Shown: in pieces, positions 49,210 through 56,857 of the stretch
How the letters are laid out: every line of letters begins with the position of its first letter
Position numbering within the stretch: position 1 is the first letter of the stretch
Origin: Streptomyces sp. NBC_00223
Lineage (GTDB): Bacteria; Actinomycetota; Actinomycetes; Streptomycetales; Streptomycetaceae
Direction of reading: 5' to 3'
DNA: 64,000 nt
NCBI RefSeq assembly: GCF_036199905.1
Contig: NZ_CP108109.1
Coordinates: forward strand, 5,703,501-5,767,500
Translations under genes and position numbers: made by a program
The notes under the pieces: generated by a model
What the model was told of the DNA's origin: nothing
What the model saw: the letters and a program-made list of their open reading frames with translations, nothing else
The model's database searches: none

Positions 49210-49434
49210 GACCGTAATCCCGGTGGCTTCCGCGCTCGTTGGGTGGCGGAAGTCCAGTTACAGCGGCCCGGACGAGGGCAGTTGTGTCGAGGTCGCGGAC
49301 GGGTACGGGATCGTGCCCGTCCGGGACTCGAAGGACCCGCACGGCCCCGCGCTGGCCTTCCCGGTGTCAAGCTGGTCCGCGTTCATCACCGCCGTGAAGG
49401 CCGACCATTTCCCGACAACCTGACCCCGCGCCCA
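49166..49434. repeat. Segmental duplication, copy 1 (XRE 3' end plus DUF397)
   Basis: This stretch recurs at 49660-49928, offset 494 bp. It includes the last 14 codons of the XRE gene, all of DUF397, and bases just past its stop (tgaccccgcgccc). The two copies differ at scattered bases, mostly in the third codon position or as conservative changes. Confidence 0.9.
49196..49423 (+). CDS. DUF397 domain protein, copy 1
   Basis: The 75-residue protein contains WRKSSYSGPDEGSCVEVAD, VPVRDSKDPHGPALAFP and WSAFITAVK, the defining DUF397 elements. Small DUF397 proteins pair with XRE-DUF5753 regulators. The ATG at 49196 is inside the end of the XRE gene, so translation is coupled. Nearly the same protein is encoded again at 49690. 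Confidence 0.93.
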   Translation: MKTTETVIPVASALVGWRKSSYSGPDEGSCVEVADGYGIVPVRDSKDPHGPALAFPVSSWSAFITAVKADHFPTT

Positions 49435-49436
49435 CC

Positions 49437-49601
49437 GCACGTTGCCAGTCGCGGCCCGCAGCCGCTTCGCCCGCGCGCGAGGCGGTTCCCGACGGGCCGC
49501 TGGCCCTGACCGGCAGTATCGACGGCCCAGCGGACCTGGGCGAGCGGCACGACGACCACGTTCGCGAGCGTATGCGCGAGCGCTTCGGCGATCTGGAGTG
49601 A
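49437..49601 (+). pseudogene. Remnant of a gene 3' end between the duplicated segments
   Basis: An open frame without a usable start ends at the TGA at 49599-49601. It reads PDGPLALTGSIDGPADLGER followed by HDDHVRERMRERFGDLE, a natural-looking protein end with a charged helix. The upstream part appears to have been removed, probably when the flanking segment was duplicated. The family is not recognised; it could be an antitoxin-like C-terminus. Confidence 0.45.
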
Positions 49602-49659
49602 TCGCCACCTTCGGGACCGGCCGTCGGGCGACAGGTTGCTCTGGCGGGGCTGCTTGTTT

Positions 49660-49928
49660 TGCTGCGGGCGACGGCGCGAGACTTCGGGCATGAAGACGAC
49701 TGAGACCGTAATCCCGGTGGCTTCCGCGCTCGTTGGGTGGCGGAAGTCCAGTTACAGCGGCTCGGACGAGGGCAGTTGTGTGGAGGTCGCGGACGGGTAC
49801 GGGGTTGTTCCCGTCCGGGATTCGAAGGACCCGCACGGCCCCGCGCTGTCCTTCCCGGCGTCGAGTTGGTCCGCGTTCATCACCGCCGTGAAGGCCGACC
49901 TTTTCCCGACAACCTGACCCCGCGCCCG
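49660..49928. repeat. Segmental duplication, copy 2
   Basis: Partner of 49166-49434. It starts in gctgcgggcgacggcg (XRE 3' end) and runs past the DUF397 stop. The XRE fragment is 14 codons ending GHEDD and stop; no XRE body precedes it. Confidence 0.9.
49690..49917 (+). CDS. DUF397 domain protein, copy 2
   Basis: The 75-residue paralogue differs from copy 1 at few positions (for example SGSDEGS for SGPDEGS, GVVPV for GIVPV, SFPAS for AFPVS, DLFPTT for DHFPTT). The reading frame is intact, and most changes are conservative, so it may be functional. It lacks an adjacent complete XRE gene. Its start ATG is inside the duplicated XRE remnant, and no independent promoter is visible in the 75 bases upstream. 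Confidence 0.9.
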   Translation: MKTTETVIPVASALVGWRKSSYSGSDEGSCVEVADGYGVVPVRDSKDPHGPALSFPASSWSAFITAVKADLFPTT

Positions 49929-49958
49929 CGTACGGGCCGCCTTCGGAGCCCCCGGGCG

Positions 49959-50675
49959 CTAGGCGCGCCGACCGGAGGGTGAGTTCGAGGCGCGGCGGTG
50001 CTGGCGGAGGGTGCGGCGGAGGCCGGGGTTGTGGCCCGACGCGAAGGCGACGTCCTCGGTGATGGCTTGCTTCAGCGCGTCCAAGGACGCGCTCGTGGAG
50101 CCTGGCCAGTGGGACCACGGGCCGTTCGAGGCGAGCAGTCGGCGGGCGTGGTCGGTGCCGAGCCGGCCGTCGAGGTACAGGAGGGTCGCCATGGCGTGCG
50201 GCCACCAGGCTTCGCGGTATTCGTCGTCCGGATCCGGAGGCAGGGCCAGCGCCCGGTCCAGGAACGCGCTGAGGAGTTGGGCGTCCCGTTCCGTGCCCAG
50301 CCGGGCCAGAGCGGGACAGTAGCTCCACCGGTAGCCCCCGACAGTGCCGCCGAGCAGGTCCCGCTCGATCCGCTCGCGCAGATCGGCCCGGCGCCCCGCC
50401 GCGATGATCCAGGTCACCGCCAGGCATTGCCGCCATCCGCCGCTGTCCAGCAGCAGGACAAGATCCTCGGCGGGAGCCCGCCGTGCCGCTCGACGCAAAC
50501 GCCACTGGAACCACCGCTGTTGCGGGCGCGGCATCAGGAACGCGCGACCCATCAGCTTGTCGTAGCGCCGACCGGGAGTGACCCAGCGCCTGGTCAGGCG
50601 ATTCAGCCGCGCGTCGGAAGGATCGCCCTCCGCTCGCCCCACGCCGACGTCCTTGCGGATGGATCTCCAGCTCAT
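49959..50675 (-). CDS. DUF6000 family protein
   Basis: The 238-residue protein contains RRWVTPGRRYDKLMGRAFL, LVLLLDSGGWRQCLAVTWI, ALARLGTERDAQLLSAFLDR and ATLLYLDGRLGTDHARRLL, matching my recollection of DUF6000. It looks all-helical, without signal peptide or membrane segment. Function unknown. It is convergent with DUF397 copy 2 and is a single gene with no clear operon partner. Confidence 0.72.
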   Translation of the reverse strand: MSWRSIRKDVGVGRAEGDPSDARLNRLTRRWVTPGRRYDKLMGRAFLMPRPQQRWFQWRLRRAARRAPAEDLVLLLDSGGWRQCLAVTWIIAAGRRADLRERIERDLLGGTVGGYRWSYCPALARLGTERDAQLLSAFLDRALALPPDPDDEYREAWWPHAMATLLYLDGRLGTDHARRLLASNGPWSHWPGSTSASLDALKQAITEDVAFASGHNPGLRRTLRQHRRASNSPSGRRA

Positions 50676-50780
50676 CGGCCCCTGCCTCCCCCGCCGCAGG
50701 ACGCGGGACCCCCCGAGGCGTACGCGATGACGTCGCTGCGTCGAGCAACGGTACGCGGGGCCAACCCCGGAGGGAACGTC

Positions 50781-51719
50781 TCAGAGGAGGCCGGAGCTGC
50801 GCCAGAGGGGGGCCGTGGCGCCGCGCAGCAGGTCGACCTCCTCGAAGAAGTCCATCAACCGCTTCGCGGACTGCCGCAGCACGTCCCGCCGGTGCGGACT
50901 GTTCCGCGCCTCCTCCACCGCGCGGACCGGATCGAGCCCCACCTCCGCGTACACGCGAGGACTGATCAGCGACCGCGCGATCACCCGCGCGGCCTCCGCG
51001 GAAGTGACCCGGGTCAGCCCCACCTCCCACCGCGGCGCGGTCTCCATCTGCCGCCGCAACTCCTCGCGGGCGTACCGGATGTGGCGCGACTCCTCCACGA
51101 CGTGGATCCGCGTGACCCCGCGTATCAGCGGCTGCACCCGCTCGTCGGGGAAGGTCAGCCGCTGCATCCAGTCGAGGATCTCCTCGGCCAGCAGCGTGCC
51201 GGTGAACGCGCCCGGCGTCGTGGAGACGGTCTTGAGCACGCGGCCCAGCGCGTGGTCCGTACGGCTCGGCCGGTACGCCGGCGTACCCATCTTCGTCACC
51301 GCGCGGGCGAACATCTTGGAGTGCCGGCACTCGTCGGCTATCTCGGTGAGCGCGTAACGGACGTGCCCGCTGGTCGGGTCGAGGTCGTAGGTGTGCCGCA
51401 GCAGCAACTGCATCAGGATCGTCTCGAACCAGATCCCGATCGAGCAGAGCGAGGCGACCTCGTGCCGCGACAGCTCGATCCGCTGCTCCTGCGGCATCCG
51501 CCGCCACAACTCCGTGTCGTAGAGCGAGACCAGCTCCGGCGGCCAGAACCACATGCCCTCCTCGAAGGGCGCGTCCCAGTCCAGCTCGGTGTCGGGGTCG
51601 AACGAGTGCTTCGCGGACGCCGCGAGCAGCCGCTCCGCTGTCCTCTCGCGGTCGGACATGCGCGTGTCCATGCGCGTGTCCATACGTGTGCCCATGCGTG
51701 TGTCGATAGGTGTGTCCAT
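50781..51719 (-). CDS. AurF-like diiron oxygenase
   Basis: The 312-residue protein has the diiron ExxH motifs of the AurF/p-aminobenzoate N-oxygenase family: ALTEIADECRHSKMFARAV, LLAEEILDWMQRLT and VVEESRHIRYAREELRRQM. It is expected to oxidise an amine or alkane-like substrate using a reductant; the substrate is unknown. The N-terminus carries a 12-bp tandem repeat (MDTPIDTRMGTRMDTRMDTR) that gives several in-frame ATGs. The first, 51719, is ten bases after a ggagg site; the conserved region begins at MSDRERTAERLL (51659). It is divergent from a ferritin-like diiron gene. Confidence 0.88.
   Translation of the reverse strand: MDTPIDTRMGTRMDTRMDTRMSDRERTAERLLAASAKHSFDPDTELDWDAPFEEGMWFWPPELVSLYDTELWRRMPQEQRIELSRHEVASLCSIGIWFETILMQLLLRHTYDLDPTSGHVRYALTEIADECRHSKMFARAVTKMGTPAYRPSRTDHALGRVLKTVSTTPGAFTGTLLAEEILDWMQRLTFPDERVQPLIRGVTRIHVVEESRHIRYAREELRRQMETAPRWEVGLTRVTSAEAARVIARSLISPRVYAEVGLDPVRAVEEARNSPHRRDVLRQSAKRLMDFFEEVDLLRGATAPLWRSSGLL
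51660..51719 (-). repeat. 12-bp tandem repeat at the start of the AurF-like gene
   Basis: Five 12-bp units, each coding for xxTR or xxTP, run from the start codon inwards. The last two are identical (ATGGACACGCGC). Four of the five units start with ATG, so each can serve as an initiation codon. Unit gain or loss would change the protein N-terminus in steps of four residues. Confidence 0.85.
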
Positions 51720-51821
51720 GGGTGAACGGCCTCCGGAACATGAGGGGTTACCTGCGGTACAGGTGTTATGAGACTCTGTGTCAACAAGGCCGTCAAGACC
51801 TCGCGCACGAAGGAGCCGCCG
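51720..51821. promoter_or_regulatory. Divergent promoter of the two diiron genes
   Basis: 102 bp. It contains ACCTG-CGGTA-CAGGT (51750-51764), an inverted repeat. Minus-strand TTGACA (51778-51783) lies 17 bp before tgtacc, so the palindrome overlaps the -10 region of the AurF-like gene. An aaggag site (51810-51815) serves the divergent gene. Confidence 0.6.
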
Positions 51822-52931
51822 ATGTCGACGGAAGGCCGCAAGCTCTACACGCAGCCTCCCAGCGAGTGGAGCTGGCAGGTGCCGGCCCAGGGCGCCGCCC
51901 GTTTCTCCTGGGACTACGGCGACGGCCGCGCCCGGCTGCTCGCGCTGTACCAGAAGGGCAAGGACAAGCAGTGGGACGCGGTCAGGCGGATCGACTGGGG
52001 GCTGCCCGTCGACCCGTTCGACCCGCTGGGCACGCCCGACGAGGCGTTGGCGCTGTACGGCACCCGTTACTGGGACGCGATGAGCGAGCGCGACCGGGGG
52101 GTGCTGCGACAGCACTCCACCGCCTGGCAGTTCAGCCAGTTCCTGCACGGCGAGCAGGGCGCGATGGTGTGCGCGGCCCGGATCGTGGAGTCCGCGCCCG
52201 ATTTGGACGCGAAGTTCTACTCGGCCACCCAGACCATGGACGAGGCCCGGCACGCGGAGATCTACGGCCGGTTCCTCCAGGAGAAGATCGGGATGCTCTA
52301 CCCGGTCAACGACAACCTCCAGGCGCTGCTGGGCGACACCCTGCGGGACTCGCGCTGGGACATGCCGTACCTCGGGATGCAGGTGCTCATCGAGGGGCTG
52401 GCGCTGGCCGCCTTCGGGCTGATCCGCGACACCGCCACCAAGCCGCTGCCGCAGCAGATCCTCGCCTACGTCATGCAGGACGAGGCCCGGCATGTCGCCT
52501 TCGGGCGGATGGCGCTGCGCGACTACTACAAGCAGCTCACGGACGCCGAACTGCGCGAGCGCGAGGAGTTCGTGATCGAGGGCTGCTATCTGATGCGCAA
52601 CCGCCTGGGCGGGGTGGAGGTGCTGGAGAACTTCGGCGTGCCCGCGAAGGAGGCCGCCGAGTTCACCGAGCGCTCGCCCTTTCTGCATCTGTTCCGGAAG
52701 CTGCTCTTCAGCCGGATCGTGCCGTGTGTGAAGGACATCGGGCTGTGGGGGCCGCGGCTCCAGCAGGCGTATGTCGACATGGGCGTGCTCGAACTCGGTG
52801 ACTCCAACCTCGACCAGCTGATGACCCAGGACGAGGAGATCGCCGAACGCCTGGACGCGCAGCGCTTCGCCGCCGAGGAGAACGCCCGGGTCGCGGAGGT
52901 GGAGGAGGCCATCGCGGCGGGCGGCAGCTGA
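51822..52931 (+). CDS. Ferritin-like diiron protein (AurF partner)
   Basis: The 369-residue protein begins MSTEGRKLYTQPPSEWSWQV and contains two ExxH pairs in TQTMDEARHAEIYGRFL and YVMQDEARHVAFGRMAL, plus FLHGEQGAM and IEGLALAAF as further metal-ligand helices. This is a ferritin-like diiron layout related to R2-type oxidases. A catalytic versus structural role is unknown. The ATG at 51822 follows aaggag; the in-frame start at 51768 would add residues without a better site. Divergence from the AurF-like gene suggests a shared function and shared control. Confidence 0.85.
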   Translation: MSTEGRKLYTQPPSEWSWQVPAQGAARFSWDYGDGRARLLALYQKGKDKQWDAVRRIDWGLPVDPFDPLGTPDEALALYGTRYWDAMSERDRGVLRQHSTAWQFSQFLHGEQGAMVCAARIVESAPDLDAKFYSATQTMDEARHAEIYGRFLQEKIGMLYPVNDNLQALLGDTLRDSRWDMPYLGMQVLIEGLALAAFGLIRDTATKPLPQQILAYVMQDEARHVAFGRMALRDYYKQLTDAELREREEFVIEGCYLMRNRLGGVEVLENFGVPAKEAAEFTERSPFLHLFRKLLFSRIVPCVKDIGLWGPRLQQAYVDMGVLELGDSNLDQLMTQDEEIAERLDAQRFAAEENARVAEVEEAIAAGGS

Positions 52932-53056
52932 GAGCCGACCCGCGACGGCGCCTGAGGCACGGCGAGCGATCCCCTCACCAGCCCTTCGCCAGGGCGATTT
53001 TCGGATAATACGGACCCTCTGCATGATCGCGGACGCACAGCTCGTACGCTTGTCCG

Positions 53057-54241
53057 ATGAACGAGGGAGCGAGATCGCAGCGGCGTGCCGTCCGCCGTGC
53101 CCGGGCGCGCCGCCGCCGCAGAACCGCCGTGCTGAGCGTCACGGTGGTGCTGCTGGCCGTCGCGGGCTCGCTCTACGTGGTCTACGGCCGCGGCGGTTCG
53201 GCGGCCGACGCGGCCGGTCCCGCGCACCCGACGGCGACCGGCCCGGCAGCCGCCGGCCATGCGTCGGACCAGCCGAAGAAGCCGGTCCGCAGCACCGCGC
53301 CCGCCGAGCCCTCCGGCACCCTCACCCTCGCCTTCGCCGGTGACGTCCACTTCACCGGCCGTACCGCCGGACGCCTCACCGCCGACCCCGCGCTCGGCCC
53401 GATGGCCAAGACGCTGTCCGCCGCCGACTTCGCCATGGTCAACCTGGAGTCCGCGATCACCACCCGCGGCACCGAGGAGGCGAAGCTCTACCACTTCCGC
53501 ACCACCCCGGCCGCTCTCACCGCCCTCCAGCACTCGGGCATCGACGCCGTCACCATGGCCAACAACCACTCCGTGGACTACGGCCCGCAGGGCCTGGCCG
53601 ACAGCATCGCCGCCAAGCGCGCCTCGCCCATCCCCGTGGTCGGCATCGGCGCCGACGACACCGAGGCGTACCGCCCGTACACCACGAAGATCAACGGGGT
53701 GCGGCTCGCGGTCGTCGGGGCCAGCCAGATCTACGACCTCACCAACGCGAACTTCCGGGCCGGCCCCGGCCGTCCGGGCATAGCCTCCGCGCTCGACCGC
53801 GCCAAGCTCCTGTCCGTCGTGCGGCAGGCCAAGACCGAGGCCGATGTGGTCGTCGTCTATCTGCACTGGGGGATCGAGGGCGAGAGCTGCCCGACCGCCG
53901 ACCAGAAGTCCATCGCCGCCGACCTGTCCGCGGCCGGCGCGACCGCCGTGGTCGGCACCCACGCCCATGTGATGCTCGGCTCCGGCATGCTCGGCCCGAC
54001 CTATGTCGGCTACGGCTTCGGCAACTTCCTCTGGTACGGCACCTCGCCCTATCCGCACTCCGACGAGACCGGGGTGACCACCCTCACCGTCACCCACGGC
54101 AAGGTCGCGCACGCCGTCTTCACCCCTGCCGTGGTGGACGGCCAGGGCATACCCGAACCGCAGTCGGGCGCGGCGGCCCGGCAGATCACCGACCGTTACG
54201 GGCAGTTGCACCAGTGCACCGGACTGACCGAGGCCCCGTAG
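53057..54241 (+). CDS. CapA-family metallophosphatase-fold protein
   Basis: The 394-residue protein has an Arg-rich start (RRAVRRARARRRRRTAVL) and one transmembrane helix (VLSVTVVLLAVAGSLYVVYG). An Ala/Pro linker follows, then the CapA/PGA-cap fold: LTLAFAGDVHFTGR, FAMVNLESAITTRG, DAVTMANNHSVDYG, VVVYLHWGIEGE and GTHAHVMLG. These are metallophosphatase-like motifs. CapA proteins act in polyglutamate or capsule-like polymer export or assembly, but many are of unknown substrate. The ATG at 53057 is preceded by cttgtccg, a weak site. It faces the cell exterior and is followed by a NodB-type gene. Confidence 0.88.
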   Translation: MNEGARSQRRAVRRARARRRRRTAVLSVTVVLLAVAGSLYVVYGRGGSAADAAGPAHPTATGPAAAGHASDQPKKPVRSTAPAEPSGTLTLAFAGDVHFTGRTAGRLTADPALGPMAKTLSAADFAMVNLESAITTRGTEEAKLYHFRTTPAALTALQHSGIDAVTMANNHSVDYGPQGLADSIAAKRASPIPVVGIGADDTEAYRPYTTKINGVRLAVVGASQIYDLTNANFRAGPGRPGIASALDRAKLLSVVRQAKTEADVVVVYLHWGIEGESCPTADQKSIAADLSAAGATAVVGTHAHVMLGSGMLGPTYVGYGFGNFLWYGTSPYPHSDETGVTTLTVTHGKVAHAVFTPAVVDGQGIPEPQSGAAARQITDRYGQLHQCTGLTEAP

Positions 54242-54272
54242 ACCTGTGCGTCCGGATTCTGTAACGGCACGC

Positions 54273-54290
54273 CGCCCGGGCCACCGGGCG
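54273..54290 (+). terminator. Short hairpin after the CapA-like gene
   Basis: CGCCCGG-gcca-CCGGGCG (7-bp stem, 4-nt loop), 31 bp after the stop. Confidence 0.6.
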
Positions 54291-54343
54291 GGAACCGGAG
54301 CCCGGACGGAGGCATCTATTCGTGCGCAGATTCGTGCACAGAT

Positions 54344-54366
54344 ACGAAAAACGGCCGGTTTTTCGT
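54344..54366 (+). terminator. A/T-rich hairpin upstream of the NodB-type gene
   Basis: Arms ACGAAAAAC (54344-54352) and GTTTTTCGT (54358-54366) with a 5-nt GGCCG loop. It combines a stem with an internal T-run and could act as a terminator of the upstream transcript or an operator for the downstream gene. Confidence 0.55.
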
Positions 54367-54406
54367 GTCGGGCACCGAGCGACGAAGAGGCGGGTGGGTA
54401 CACACC

Positions 54407-55258
54407 ATGACAGGACGGCGATTCTCTCCGGAACGGCTGAGGTCGGCGCCGGTGGCGGCCATCACGGTGGCGGTCCTGGTGGTGGTGATCGCGGCGGTGG
54501 TCTCGGCGGTCCTGACGGCCGGCGGCAAGGGCGGCAGGAGCGGCAGGGACGACGCCAAGGGCGGCAGCCAGGCCCCGGCGAGTCCGGGCGCCCCCTCCCA
54601 GCCGGCGAAGCGCCCGACGTCCCACCCGCCGACCGGCAGGACGTACCCTGTCGTGCCCGAGTCGATCCAGCACGCGGCCGAGGCCCCCGGCAAGGCCGTC
54701 AACATCACCATCGACGACGGCCCCGACCCGCGGTGGACCCCGCAGATCCTGGAACTGCTCAAGCAGCACCACGCGCACGCCACCTTCTGCATGATCGGCC
54801 CGCAGGCGCAGGCCCACCCGGACCTCGTACGGCGGGTCGTCGCCGAGGGGCACCGGCTGTGCGACCACACCGTCCACCACGACGAGTCGATGGACCACAA
54901 GTCGTTGGCGTACCAGCAGTCGGAGATCCTGGACGCGCTCGCGATGATCGAGGACGCGTCCGGCGGCGCCCGCGTCTACTACTACCGCGCGCCCGGCGGC
55001 GCTTTCACGCCCGGCAGCCGGGCGGTGGCCGCGCAGCACGGGATGCGGCCGCTCGGGTGGAACGTCGACACGAAGGACTTCTCGCGGCCGGGTGTCGCCA
55101 CCATCGTGCACACGGTCAAGTACGAGATATCCAACGGGCCGACGATTCTCTTCCACGACGGTGGGGGTGACCGTTCTCAGACGGTCGCGGCGCTTGGCCA
55201 GACGCTGAGTTGGCTGGCGCAGCAGGGGTACGCGTTCAGCTTTCCGGAGGTCGAGTAA
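54407..55258 (+). CDS. Polysaccharide deacetylase (NodB homology), membrane-anchored
   Basis: The 283-residue protein has an N-terminal membrane helix (PVAAITVAVLVVVIAAVVSAVL) and a Gly/Lys/Pro linker. A CE4 catalytic domain follows: VNITIDDGPDPRWTPQIL (Asp pair), THH-type HTVHHDESMD, YYYRAPGGAFTPG and TILFHDGGGDRSQT. This is the metal-dependent peptidoglycan/chitin deacetylase family. It probably modifies wall glycans outside the cell. ATG at 54407 is taken as the start; GTG at 54365 is also possible. Confidence 0.9.
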   Translation: MTGRRFSPERLRSAPVAAITVAVLVVVIAAVVSAVLTAGGKGGRSGRDDAKGGSQAPASPGAPSQPAKRPTSHPPTGRTYPVVPESIQHAAEAPGKAVNITIDDGPDPRWTPQILELLKQHHAHATFCMIGPQAQAHPDLVRRVVAEGHRLCDHTVHHDESMDHKSLAYQQSEILDALAMIEDASGGARVYYYRAPGGAFTPGSRAVAAQHGMRPLGWNVDTKDFSRPGVATIVHTVKYEISNGPTILFHDGGGDRSQTVAALGQTLSWLAQQGYAFSFPEVE

Positions 55259-55272
55259 TGGTGACGCCTGTG

Positions 55273-55379
55273 CCCTCAAACGCCGGGCGGGCTGGGGTGG
55301 GTGACGCGCGTGGCTTCGTGAACGCTTCTGCCCTCAAGCGCCGGGCGGGCTTTTTTGCGCTCAAGCGCCGCGCGGGCTT
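55273..55379. terminator. Cluster of three Streptomyces-type intergenic terminator elements
   Basis: Three degenerate copies of the CTCAAGCGCCGGGCGGGCTT-type element start at about 55273, 55331 and 55357. The second is followed by a T-run (ttttt). The elements lie between the convergent NodB-type and PBP genes, 14 bp after the NodB-type stop and 9 bp before the PBP stop on the minus strand. Confidence 0.75.
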
Positions 55380-55387
55380 GGGTGCGC

Positions 55388-56857
55388 TCAGTTGTCGGGT
55401 GGGGTCAGAACTGCCCGCATGACCGCGCGGGCGATCGGGGCCGCGTTGCCGCCGCCGGAGATGTCCGCGCGGACGGCGTCGGCGTCCTCCACGACCACGG
55501 CCACTGCCACCGAGGCGCGCGTGGAGCCGGCGGGCTTGGCGTAGGAGATGAACCAGGCGTAGGGCGTGCCGGTGTTGGCGAGGCCGTGCTGCGCGGTGCC
55601 GGTCTTGCCGCCGACGACCGCGTCCGGGAGGGCCGCGTTCGTGCCGGTGCCCCGGGTCACCACCGCCTCCATCAGCTCCTGGAGCCGCGCGGCCGTCCGG
55701 GCGCTGACCGCCTGGTGGAGCAGACGCGGCCGGGTGGTGGCGACGGTGACGCCGCTGTGGTTGGTGACCCGGTCCACGAGATACGGCGTCATCAGCCGGC
55801 CGCCGTTGCCGACCGCCGCCGCGACCATCGCCATCTGGAGCGGGGTCGCGGTCGTGTCGAACTGCCCGATCGAGGACAGCGCCACCTGGTCCCGGCCCAT
55901 CAGGGTGTCCACATTGCTCTTGGCGACGCTCGGCGGAATCCGCAGCCGGGTGTCGTTGAAGCCGAACCGCTCGGCCTGCGTCAGCACCCCGCTCGGCCCC
56001 AGATCCGCGCCCAGCTTGGCGAAGACCGTGTTGCACGAGACCCGGAAGGCGTCGTAGACACTGGCGTCACGGCACTCCTCGTCGCCCTCGTTGGCCAGGT
56101 CCACGGTCGTGCCCGGCAGCCGGTACGGGTCCGGGGAGTCGGTACGCGCCCGCAGATCCGTCACCATCCCGCTCTCCAGCGCCGCCGCGGCCGTGACCAC
56201 CTTGAACGTCGAACCCGGCGGGTACGTCTGCCGGATCGCCCGGTCCAGCATCGGCTGCTCGCCGTCGGCGGTCAGGCGGGTCCACGCCTCGGTCGCCGCC
56301 CGGCCGGTGCCGGCCACCAGAGCCGGGTCGTAGGACGGCGAGGAGACCAGCGCCAGGATGCGGCCGGTGACCGGGTCGAGCGCGGCCACCGCCCCCCTGC
56401 GCCCGGCCAGCCCGTCGTACGCGGCCCGCTGCGCCGCCGGGTCGACGGTGGTGAACACCGCGCCGCCGCGCGGCCGGGCCCCGGTGATCTCGCTCCACAG
56501 CGGGGTCTCGTGGAGCGCCGGGTCGGAGCCGTCCAGCAGACCGTCCTCGGTGCCCTCCAGCAGGGTCGCGCCGTACGTCTGCGAGGCGAAGCCGGTCACC
56601 GGCGCGTACAGCGGGCCTTCGGCGTACGTACGCACGTACCGCAACTGGCCGCCGGTGGCCCGCGATCCGGTGACCGGCACCCCGGCGACCAGGATGTCGC
56701 CGCGCGGCTGGGCGTAAAGGGCCACCAGGGTGCGGCGGTTGGCCGGGCTCGCGTCAAAGGCGCTCGCCCGTACGAGCTGCACCCGGCCCGCGTTGAGCAG
56801 CAGGGCGGCCAGCAGCAGGGCGCAGAAGGCGGCGGCGTGCCGGACGCACCTGTTCAC
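55388..56857 (-). CDS. Penicillin-binding protein (transpeptidase, PBP2/FtsI class)
   Basis: The 489-residue protein has an N-terminal membrane anchor (VRHAAAFCALLLAALLLNAG) and a dimer/pedestal region. The transpeptidase domain contains the SxxK motif in YPPGSTFKVV, the SxN motif VSCN and the KTG motif GGKTGTAQ. The family includes PbpA/FtsI. GTG 56857 overlaps the stop of the FtsW-like gene by four bases (GTGA), so a glycosyltransferase/transpeptidase pair is made from one transcript. It probably acts in polar growth or sporulation septum formation, as such extra pairs are known in streptomycetes. Confidence 0.94.
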   Translation of the reverse strand: MNRCVRHAAAFCALLLAALLLNAGRVQLVRASAFDASPANRRTLVALYAQPRGDILVAGVPVTGSRATGGQLRYVRTYAEGPLYAPVTGFASQTYGATLLEGTEDGLLDGSDPALHETPLWSEITGARPRGGAVFTTVDPAAQRAAYDGLAGRRGAVAALDPVTGRILALVSSPSYDPALVAGTGRAATEAWTRLTADGEQPMLDRAIRQTYPPGSTFKVVTAAAALESGMVTDLRARTDSPDPYRLPGTTVDLANEGDEECRDASVYDAFRVSCNTVFAKLGADLGPSGVLTQAERFGFNDTRLRIPPSVAKSNVDTLMGRDQVALSSIGQFDTTATPLQMAMVAAAVGNGGRLMTPYLVDRVTNHSGVTVATTRPRLLHQAVSARTAARLQELMEAVVTRGTGTNAALPDAVVGGKTGTAQHGLANTGTPYAWFISYAKPAGSTRASVAVAVVVEDADAVRADISGGGNAAPIARAVMRAVLTPPDN

